From Flavobacteriales bacterium CG18_big_fil_WC_8_21_14_2_50_32_9 (GTDB lineage: Bacteria > Bacteroidota > Bacteroidia > Flavobacteriales_E > Vicingaceae), in NCBI GenBank assembly GCA_002770955.1, contig PCUH01000045.1:1-6381 (forward strand): a stretch of DNA of 6,381 nt. The letters run 5' to 3'. Both the position numbers and the translations under genes were made by a program. Position 1 is the first letter of the stretch; the number at the start of each line of letters is the position of its first letter. The notes below the pieces were generated by a model. The model was given only the letters and a program-made list of their open reading frames with translations. It was not told where the DNA came from and made no database searches. Positions 1 to 5,906 of the stretch are shown in pieces.

Positions 1-126
1 CTCCCACTGAATTGTATGACGCCATCAGTTTTTAGATAGCAGCATGGCTATATTTACGACATTATGGACAAACTCTAATTAGTTCAAACAATAACACATA
101 TCATAAAACAAACCAATGGAGTTGAT
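1..126. other. Left-edge stretch without a confident gene
   Basis: No complete gene is visible here. On the forward strand one frame reads PTELYDAISF and stops at TAG 33-35, which could be the last ten codons of a gene entering from the left. Another frame stops at TAG 37-39 and then reads QHGYIYDIMDKL before TAA, so the frame cannot be settled. On the reverse strand an ATG near base 28 opens a frame (MASYNSVG) that runs off the window. The first 60 bases are somewhat richer in G+C (about 25 of 60) than the rest of the window, which fits former or actual coding sequence. The stretch from about 60 to 126 looks like ordinary AT-rich intergenic DNA. Confidence 0.3.
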
Positions 127-134
127 TACCTTTG
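127..134 (+). promoter_or_regulatory. Bacteroidota-type -7 promoter box (TACCTTTG) for the MoxR-VWA operon
   Basis: TACCTTTG is an exact match to the Bacteroidota -7 consensus TAnnTTTG. It ends 16 bases before the ATG at 151, so transcription would start around 140 and leave a very short, A-rich leader (AAGAAAACAAAATAA). I do not find the matching -33 TTTG/TTG at the usual distance (about bases 100-110), so the promoter is called on the -7 box and its position only. Confidence 0.6.
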
Positions 135-150
135 CAAGAAAACAAAATAA

Positions 151-975
151 ATGGAATTTAAAGGAACAGAAAATTACATTGCCTCAAGAGATTTACAAGT
201 TGCTGTTCAGGCGGCTATTAATTTACAAAAACCATTATTAATAAAAGGTGAACCTGGTACAGGAAAAACACTTTTGGCTTACGAAATTGCAAAAGCACTC
301 AATAAAAGATTAATTACTTGGCACATAAAATCAACCACAACTGCCCAACAAGGTTTGTATGAATATGATGCAGTTTCAAGGCTGAGAGATTCTCAGTTGG
401 GAAATGAAAAAGTGAATAACATTGCCAATTATATAAAAAAAGGCAAACTGTGGGAAGCTTTTGAATCGGAAGAACAATTGGTGTTGTTAATTGACGAAAT
501 AGATAAAGCAGATATTGAGTTTCCTAATGATTTATTATTGGAAATAGATAAAATGGAGTTCTTTTGCTACGAAACTGGAGAGACCATAGTAGCCAAAAAT
601 CGCCCAATTATTATTATAACTTCCAACAACGAAAAAGAATTGCCCGATGCTTTTCTTAGAAGGTGTTTTTTTCATTATATTTCTTTTCCCGATAGAGAAA
701 CACTTAAAGATATTATTGATTTACACTATGAGAAACTAGACGAAAAATTAGTCAATAATGCGTTAGATATTTTTTATGCCATACGAGATAAAAGAAACCT
801 TAAAAAGAAACCATCAACCAGCGAAATTATTGATTGGATTAAACTATTAATTATCGGCAAAATTACCACACAAGAGCTTGATGCAGTAAAAAATGGCTCC
901 AACGAATTGCCCTACTTAGGAGCATTGTTAAAAAACGAGCAGGATAAAAAAGCCCTTTTATCTTCATATAAATAA
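151..975 (+). CDS. MoxR-type AAA+ ATPase
   Basis: This is a cytoplasmic AAA+ ATPase of 274 residues, about the usual size for the compact MoxR/CoxD-like families. Visible motifs are Walker A GEPGTGKT (residues 33-40), Walker B LVLLIDEIDKAD (110-121, with D115 and E116), a sensor-1 region TSNNEKELPDAFLRRC (157-172, N159) with candidate arginine fingers R170/R171, and a C-terminal helical lid containing KPSTSEIIDW (220-229). At the sensor-2 position the lid reads STSE rather than the SPRA-like sequence of classical MoxR proteins; from memory the same pattern occurs in the subfamily paired with CoxE-like proteins. An in-frame TAA at 148-150 makes ATG 151 the first possible ATG. The next gene starts 10 bases after the stop and encodes a VWA protein, the standard partner of such ATPases. 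Family knowledge suggests a chaperone-like role in assembling or metallating a protein complex, as CoxD does for CO dehydrogenase. The substrate here is unknown. Confidence 0.93.
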   Translation: MEFKGTENYIASRDLQVAVQAAINLQKPLLIKGEPGTGKTLLAYEIAKALNKRLITWHIKSTTTAQQGLYEYDAVSRLRDSQLGNEKVNNIANYIKKGKLWEAFESEEQLVLLIDEIDKADIEFPNDLLLEIDKMEFFCYETGETIVAKNRPIIIITSNNEKELPDAFLRRCFFHYISFPDRETLKDIIDLHYEKLDEKLVNNALDIFYAIRDKRNLKKKPSTSEIIDWIKLLIIGKITTQELDAVKNGSNELPYLGALLKNEQDKKALLSSYK

Positions 976-985
976 CCTCTATACC

Positions 986-2197
986 ATGTTTATTGATTTC
1001 TTTTTATTACTAAAAAACAACAAAATTCCGGTAAGCATAAAAGAGTATTTTGATTTATTGGAAGCTCTAAATCAAGAAATTGCATCATACAATATAGATG
1101 ATTTTTACTTTTTATGTCGTTCGGTTTTAGTGAAAAATGAAATCCATTTAGATACATTTGATCAACTTTTTGGTTTATACTTTAAAGGAATTGAAACCAT
1201 TTCTACCGAAGATGTTTTAAACATTCCCGAAGAATGGCTGAGAAAAAATGGAGAGAAATTTCTTTCAAAAGAAGAAATGGAAAAGATAAAATCGTTTGGA
1301 GATTTAGATAAAATTTTAGACCAATTAAAAGAGTTACTTAAAGAACAAAAAGAAAGACATCAAGGAGGAGGTAAATGGATAGGCACAGGAGGAGTTTCTC
1401 CATTTGGAGCCTACGGATATAATCCCGAAGGAATAAGAATAGGGCAAGATGAAAGCCGACACCGAAAAGCTATAAAAGTATGGGATAAAAGAAGTTTTCA
1501 AAATCTTAATGAAGAAGTGGAGTTGGAAACCCGAAACATGAAAATGGCATTGAAAAAACTACGGATATTAAGCAGAGAAGGAAAAGCTGAAGAGTTAGAT
1601 TTGAATAAAACCATTATAAAAACTTCAAAAAATGCAGGAATGTTAGAGGTGGAAATGGTTCCATCAAAAAAAAATACAGTAAAAGTATTGTTGTTTTTTG
1701 ATATTGGAGGATCAATGGACGACCATATAGAGCTATGTTCTCAATTATTTTCAGCTGCAAAATATGAATTTAAACACCTTTCATTTTATTATTTTCATAA
1801 TTGTATTTATGAATTCTTATGGAAAGATAATGCTAGAAGATGGCACGAAAAAATTCCTACAGATGAAATTTTGAACACGTATAATGAAGATTACAAAGTA
1901 ATTATTGTAGGTGACGCATCCATGTCGCCCTACGAAATTTTTTATAAAAACGGTAGTGTTGAACATTACAATGAAGAAGCCGGAATAACATGGCTTAATA
2001 GAATAAAAGAACATTTTCCCTACTTCGTTTGGCTAAACCCTGTTGCCGAAAACGACTGGCAATACACCGAATCTATTGGAATGATTAAGAAAGTAATGAA
2101 CGATAGAATGTATCCACTTACCATTTCAGGAATTGAACAAGCTATAAAATGCTTGAAACAAAAAAATGTTGTTACTGAAAATTCATTAATGGAATGA
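986..2197 (+). CDS. CoxE-like VWA-domain protein, partner of the MoxR ATPase
   Basis: This 403-residue protein has no signal peptide or clear membrane helix and is probably cytoplasmic. The N-terminal part (about 1-120) is helical and ends in a Lys/Glu-rich stretch. A Gly-rich motif follows (127-147, GGGKWIGTGG then SPFGAYGYNP), which I recognise from VWA proteins encoded next to MoxR genes. The VWA domain (about 232-400) carries an intact metal-ion-dependent adhesion site: DIGGSM at 239-244 fits DxGxS, with T292 and D310 (VGDAS) as candidate further ligands. The C-terminal segment WLNPVAENDW...RMYPLT is also typical of this family. The gene follows the ATPase gene after 10 bases, with no promoter or terminator between, so the two are almost certainly co-transcribed and their products likely interact. 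In characterised relatives the VWA protein presents substrates to the ATPase. A run of nine A (1666-1674) precedes the MIDAS codons. No Mo-hydroxylase or other client gene is visible. Confidence 0.9.
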   Translation: MFIDFFLLLKNNKIPVSIKEYFDLLEALNQEIASYNIDDFYFLCRSVLVKNEIHLDTFDQLFGLYFKGIETISTEDVLNIPEEWLRKNGEKFLSKEEMEKIKSFGDLDKILDQLKELLKEQKERHQGGGKWIGTGGVSPFGAYGYNPEGIRIGQDESRHRKAIKVWDKRSFQNLNEEVELETRNMKMALKKLRILSREGKAEELDLNKTIIKTSKNAGMLEVEMVPSKKNTVKVLLFFDIGGSMDDHIELCSQLFSAAKYEFKHLSFYYFHNCIYEFLWKDNARRWHEKIPTDEILNTYNEDYKVIIVGDASMSPYEIFYKNGSVEHYNEEAGITWLNRIKEHFPYFVWLNPVAENDWQYTESIGMIKKVMNDRMYPLTISGIEQAIKCLKQKNVVTENSLME

Positions 2198-2211
2198 AGC
2201 AACCGTTATGA

Positions 2212-3990
2212 TTACTCTTCTTTAATTTTCTTCCCTTCCTTATAATAAGCTGTTTTTAATACTTTTCCAGCTTGTTTGGCATAAAACACCCATTTTCCAT
2301 GAGCTTGCCCATTTTTGTATTCTTTTTCACTTTCTAACGTGCCAATAGCATACCATGAGGTAACTTTTCCTTCTTGTCTTCCTTTAACCAGGGTTTGCTC
2401 ATACATTTTATTACCATTTTCATAAAAATAAGTCCATTTTCCATCTTGTTGGTTGTCATTAAATTCTCCTTCTGTTTTGGGTTTTCCATTTTCAAACCAT
2501 TCATAATACATTCCTTGTTTTACGGAAATAAGGCGACTATCATCCACCTCCATAAACTTATTATTTTTATCCTTATAAAATTTCTTTTTAACTTCGGGTT
2601 TTACCAAATAGGTTTCTAATAACTCTTGTTTTCCGTTTTCGTGCCAATGCTCCCAAATGCCGTCTTTTAAGGCTTGTTTGTAGTATCCGCTGTAATCTTG
2701 TTGTCCGTTCATATACCAACCTTCCCATTTTCCATTCATCAATCCATTAGTGTAATTTCCAATGTCTTTTTTTTCTCCTGAATCGTACCATGATTTCCAT
2801 TCACCTTCTTCCTTGCCATTTAAAAAGTTTCCTTGCATTACCAATTGTTTTTGCTCAGAATAAAAACTCCATTGGTCGTGTTTAAGGTTTTCTTTATAGC
2901 TTCCTGTTTTCCATATCTCACCGTTGGGATACCAATACGTCCATTTTCCATCTTTTTTATCGTTTTTATAATATCCTTCATAACTTTTGTTTGCTTTTGA
3001 ATCATAAAACGTCCATAACCCATCTTTCAACTCATTGTTGAAATGTCCAACAAAATCAATGTTTCCATTTTCGAGCCAATAGGTCCATTTCCCTTCTTTT
3101 TTTCCGAGTTTGTAACTTCCTTCAGCACTCAATTTTCCATTTTCAAACCACTCTTTGTAAACACCTTCTTCTCTACCATTCAAAAAATTAATTTCTTTTA
3201 ATTTTTGACCATTTTCATACCAATATTCCCAAAGTCCATCATTTAATCCATTATTGAAATTTCCTTTAAAACGAATCTTTTCATCATTATAATAAAATTG
3301 CCAAATTCCATTTTTTATCCCAGCTACATAATTTCCTTGAGCTGTTTTAGTTGCATCTTCATTATATTCAATCCATAATCCATTTTTTTTTCCATTAAGG
3401 TATGAACCTTCCATTTTTGGTTTTTTATTTGGGTAATAATCCATGTATTTCCCATTACCGTTAGAAACTAATTGATTGCCTTTTTCATCCCAAAAACTTT
3501 GAAGAAGTTCTTTATTTTCTTCAAATGAAATTAAACTTTTTTGTTGTTTGTTCTCATACCAACTAACCCAAGTTCCTACTCGTTCGTCTCGTTTATAATG
3601 TCCTTCTTCCATTTTATTTCCTGATGGATAAAAAAATGTCCACAAACTATCTTTATAGCCAATTTTATTAAATCCTGTTAGTTCTAATTGCCCATTCTCA
3701 TACCAAGATTTACATGCTCCATGTTTCATGGAACGCAAAAAGTTGCCTTGTTCAATTTTTTTACCTTGTTCATTGTAATTCACATATTCTCCGTTAAATT
3801 CTCCATCCTTATAGGTTACTTCTTGCTGAATAACTCCTTCTTTACTCCAAAAAGTCCATTTCCCTTGTTCCAATCCATCTTTAATTTCTCCTTCAGCTTT
3901 TTTGTTTCCATTAGTCCATTTATAGGTATGCAATTGAGCATAAATAGTAGTATTAAGTAAAATAAAAAGTATTGCTAATCGAATATTCAT
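2212..3990 (-). CDS. Exported YwqK/MORN-type repeat protein
   Basis: The 592-residue product begins with a short signal peptide: basic MNIR, hydrophobic LAILFILL, and likely signal peptidase I cleavage at IYA|Q after residue 18. There is no lipobox cysteine, so it should enter the periplasm or be secreted. The rest (20-592) is about 22 tandem units of the YwqK/MORN_2 type, consensus ENGxxxxxGxYxxGxxxGxWxxWY. Units 7-17 (residues 187-450) are 11 successive repeats of exactly 24 residues. Unit 6 (146-186, 41 residues) and unit 18 (451-499, 49 residues) carry insertions, and the last unit is partial. No catalytic domain or C-terminal sorting domain is recognisable. Databases often label such proteins 'YwqK family antitoxin'; signal peptide, size and lack of a toxin partner argue against that here. 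The fold is probably a long beta-hairpin array suited to binding or surface roles, but the function is unknown. It converges on the VWA gene with a 14-base gap. Confidence 0.88.
   Translation of the reverse strand: MNIRLAILFILLNTTIYAQLHTYKWTNGNKKAEGEIKDGLEQGKWTFWSKEGVIQQEVTYKDGEFNGEYVNYNEQGKKIEQGNFLRSMKHGACKSWYENGQLELTGFNKIGYKDSLWTFFYPSGNKMEEGHYKRDERVGTWVSWYENKQQKSLISFEENKELLQSFWDEKGNQLVSNGNGKYMDYYPNKKPKMEGSYLNGKKNGLWIEYNEDATKTAQGNYVAGIKNGIWQFYYNDEKIRFKGNFNNGLNDGLWEYWYENGQKLKEINFLNGREEGVYKEWFENGKLSAEGSYKLGKKEGKWTYWLENGNIDFVGHFNNELKDGLWTFYDSKANKSYEGYYKNDKKDGKWTYWYPNGEIWKTGSYKENLKHDQWSFYSEQKQLVMQGNFLNGKEEGEWKSWYDSGEKKDIGNYTNGLMNGKWEGWYMNGQQDYSGYYKQALKDGIWEHWHENGKQELLETYLVKPEVKKKFYKDKNNKFMEVDDSRLISVKQGMYYEWFENGKPKTEGEFNDNQQDGKWTYFYENGNKMYEQTLVKGRQEGKVTSWYAIGTLESEKEYKNGQAHGKWVFYAKQAGKVLKTAYYKEGKKIKEE
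2641..3432 (-). repeat. Eleven in-phase 72-bp coding repeats (24-residue YwqK units)
   Basis: This block lies within the exported repeat protein and encodes residues 187-450. It reads as 11 consecutive units of 24 codons with no gain or loss; for example, the ENG motifs at codons 3142-3144 and 3070-3072 are exactly 72 bases apart. The most conserved positions are E/P-N-G at 1-3, G at 9, Y/F at 11, G at 18, W at 20 and an aromatic pair at 23-24. At DNA level only short words such as TTCCATTTTC recur, so the copies have diverged and this is an old amplification, not a recent identical tandem array. Confidence 0.85.
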
Positions 3991-4074
3991 ATCATGAAAT
4001 TTTTAATCACGAATTTAACGTAAAAAAGCCAGCTATATTCCATGGTTACATAATTTTTATTCTCATTTTAATAA

Positions 4075-4086
4075 CAACAATTGTTG
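4075..4086. promoter_or_regulatory. Perfect 12-bp palindrome between divergent genes (candidate operator)
   Basis: CAACAATTGTTG is a perfect inverted repeat without a spacer, in the 158-base region between the divergent YwqK-repeat gene (start 3990) and the phosphatase gene (start 4149). It lies 85 bases from the former start and 63 from the latter, and just upstream of the candidate -33 element of the phosphatase promoter. A dimeric regulator could bind here, but no regulator gene is in the window and the site occurs once. In AT-rich DNA a 12-bp palindrome can arise by chance. Confidence 0.3.
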
Positions 4087-4099
4087 AATGTATATTTAT

Positions 4100-4134
4100 T
4101 TTGTTTCAGTATTAAGTTTTTGATGTTACTTTTA
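4100..4134 (+). promoter_or_regulatory. Candidate promoter of the TPR-phosphatase gene
   Basis: TACTTTTA (4127-4134) matches five of the six fixed positions of TAnnTTTG, and a TTTG (4100-4103) lies 23 bases upstream as a possible -33 element. The box ends 14 bases before the TTG start at 4149, almost the same geometry as the TACCTTTG box and ATG of the MoxR gene (16 bases), and the two boxes align as TTACCTTTGCA and TTACTTTTACA. This parallel supports both the promoter and the choice of TTG as start. The spacer is at the long end of what is usual. Confidence 0.45.
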
Positions 4135-4148
4135 CAGCTGAAAATTAA

Positions 4149-5906
4149 TTGTTTTATCGTTTGGAAAAAATAACCAATAACATTACTTCTCTTTTAACAC
4201 AGTCTTCTAATCTAATGGAAGATGATCCAATTGTTGCTATTGATTTAGCTCATAATGCAGAAAAAATAGCATTAGAACATTTCAATACCAAAGGATTAGC
4301 CGATAGCTTAAAACAAATTGCGCTTTGCTATTCCAATGCATCTAATTATGCAGAAACGATGAAAGCTGCTTTACATGCAAAAGAATTATATCAATCAACT
4401 GACAATTATAAAGGTGAAGCAGAATGTTTAAATATTTTGGGAGGAGTCTATAATTTTTTAAAAGATTATCACAAACGGTTAGAATGTAATTTAGAGTGCT
4501 TGGCTCTCAGAGAAAAAGCAAATGATATGAAGGGGCAACTCAGTACCTATAATAATATTGGAGACACCTATACTGTAATGGGTGATTATGAAAATGCCAT
4601 CCGTTATTTTAATATTTGTTTAACATTTCCCGATTTAACTACGCACATCAAAGCAATTGTTAACCACAATATTGGAGAAGTTCATTTTTTTAAAAAAGAA
4701 TTTGAACAAGCCCTTACTTATTTTGAAATCGGACTAAACTACGGTATTGAAAGCAACTATTGGCAAATAATAATAGCTTCTAGTGCAATGAAAGCTGATA
4801 TTTTTATTACTCAAGGAGAAGACATTAAGGCACTAGAAATACTAGAGTATGCATTGGATATTGCTCAAAGAAAAAAATCTAAAAAAGAGCAAATTCCGCT
4901 TTTTAATTTATTTGCGAAAGTCTATAATAACCTTGCAAATTTTGAAAAAGCATTTTATTACCTCAATCTTCATAATCAATATAGAGATGAATTAGAGAAA
5001 GAAAATAGTGCCCAAAAATTAAAAAAAATTGAATTTGAATTTCAGTTTAAAGCCATTACCTCTGAAACCGAAGAAATAAAAAAGAAAAACAAACAACTAA
5101 CACATGCGTTTAATCAAATTGAAATTCAACGTAATGAAATAGAAACTAAAAACATTGCTATTACTGATAGTATTCATTATGCCAAACGAATTCAATTGGC
5201 AATATTGCCAAACGAAACAAAACTCAACACTTGTTTAGAAAATTATTTTGTTTTTTATCAACCAAAAGATATTGTTAGTGGAGATTTTTATTGGGTAGAA
5301 AACATTGGGAGCAAAGTAGTGTTTGCAATAATTGATTGTACTGGACATGGTGTTCCTGGTGCTTTTGTGAGTTTAATTGCTTTTAATTTATTAAACAAAG
5401 TGGTGTTGGAACATAAAATGACCTCTCCAAAGAAAATATTGACTACACTCAACAAAGCAATGATTAACCAGTTTAAAAAATCAGAATCTGCAATAAGTGA
5501 TGGTTTTGATATAGGAATCTGTTGCTGGGACAAAACAAATCATTCACTACAATTTGCTGGGGCAAATCACTCTCTATTCATAGCATCAAACAGTGAGTTG
5601 ATGGAAATTAAAGGAACGAAATCATCCATTGGTTATTCGCTCTATGAAAGAAAAGTAGAATTTATTGAGCATGAAGTGCTTATTAAAAAAGGAAATACTA
5701 TTTATCTTTCTACAGATGGTTTACCCGATCAATTTGGAGGAGAAAGAGGTAAGAAATTGAAATGGAAAGGATTGAAAAATTGGCTCGTGGAAATTCATCC
5801 TGCATCTATGAACAACCAAAAAAATAAGGTTCATCAACTTTTTAAAAATTGGAAAAAACATCAAGAACAAGTTGATGATGTTTGTATGTTGAGTGTTACT
5901 TTTTAA
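4149..5906 (+). CDS. TPR-repeat PP2C/SpoIIE-type protein phosphatase, apparently soluble
   Basis: The 585-residue product combines TPR-type helical repeats (about 27-280, for example YNNIGDTYTVMGDYENAIRYF around 134-154), a charged coiled coil (about 282-345), the linker ITDSIHYAKRIQ...ILP and a C-terminal PPM/SpoIIE-like Ser/Thr phosphatase domain (about 352-585). Metal-binding and catalytic motifs are intact: SGDFYW (D379), DCTGHG (D396), SDGFD (D451), STDG (D523) and DDV (D576/D577). Expected activity is metal-dependent dephosphorylation of phosphoserine or phosphothreonine in a signalling protein, such as an anti-sigma antagonist; no partner is encoded nearby. I see no signal peptide and no membrane helix between TPR and coiled coil, where many Bacteroidota relatives have one, so it is probably cytosolic. 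The start is TTG, directly after an in-frame TAA (4146-4148) and 14 bases from a promoter-like box. ATG 4215 (residue 23) is the alternative and would still keep the recognisable repeats. Its end overlaps the convergent gene by 11 bases. Confidence 0.87.
   Translation: MFYRLEKITNNITSLLTQSSNLMEDDPIVAIDLAHNAEKIALEHFNTKGLADSLKQIALCYSNASNYAETMKAALHAKELYQSTDNYKGEAECLNILGGVYNFLKDYHKRLECNLECLALREKANDMKGQLSTYNNIGDTYTVMGDYENAIRYFNICLTFPDLTTHIKAIVNHNIGEVHFFKKEFEQALTYFEIGLNYGIESNYWQIIIASSAMKADIFITQGEDIKALEILEYALDIAQRKKSKKEQIPLFNLFAKVYNNLANFEKAFYYLNLHNQYRDELEKENSAQKLKKIEFEFQFKAITSETEEIKKKNKQLTHAFNQIEIQRNEIETKNIAITDSIHYAKRIQLAILPNETKLNTCLENYFVFYQPKDIVSGDFYWVENIGSKVVFAIIDCTGHGVPGAFVSLIAFNLLNKVVLEHKMTSPKKILTTLNKAMINQFKKSESAISDGFDIGICCWDKTNHSLQFAGANHSLFIASNSELMEIKGTKSSIGYSLYERKVEFIEHEVLIKKGNTIYLSTDGLPDQFGGERGKKLKWKGLKNWLVEIHPASMNNQKNKVHQLFKNWKKHQEQVDDVCMLSVTF

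Noticed and set aside
36..51. Inverted repeat ATAGC-6 nt-GCTAT as a terminator for an upstream gene
   Set aside because: The stem is only 5 bp with low G+C and is not followed by a real T tract (ATTTA), so it would not be a stable terminator.
1817..2202. Two reverse open frames of 60-65 codons inside the 3' part of the VWA gene
   Set aside because: They mirror the conserved VWA coding sequence and have no recognisable motif or upstream signal.
2641..3432. Regular 72-bp spacing that could suggest a CRISPR array or satellite DNA
   Set aside because: The repeats are in an open frame, diverged at DNA level, and encode a known repeat-protein motif; there are no identical repeats with unique spacers.
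3688..3960. Forward open frame of 90 codons opposite the repeat-protein gene
   Set aside because: It is rich in Phe/Ile/Ser as expected from the complement of Lys/Glu/Asn-rich coding DNA, has no promoter or partner, and lies wholly inside a well-supported gene.
4015..4022. Reverse-strand TACGTTAA as the -7 box of the YwqK-repeat gene
   Set aside because: Only four of six fixed consensus positions match and there is no convincing -33 element, so it is not listed as a promoter although its distance (24 bases from the ATG) is reasonable.
4096..4103. TTATTTTG as the -7 box for the phosphatase gene
   Set aside because: It would place the start point about 40 bases before TTG 4149 and lacks a -33 element at usual spacing (nearest TTG is only about 10-12 bases upstream); TACTTTTA at 4127 fits better.
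5288..5533. Reverse open frame of 81 codons inside the phosphatase domain
   Set aside because: It is antisense to the conserved DCTGHG region, so it is best explained as a by-product of that coding sequence.
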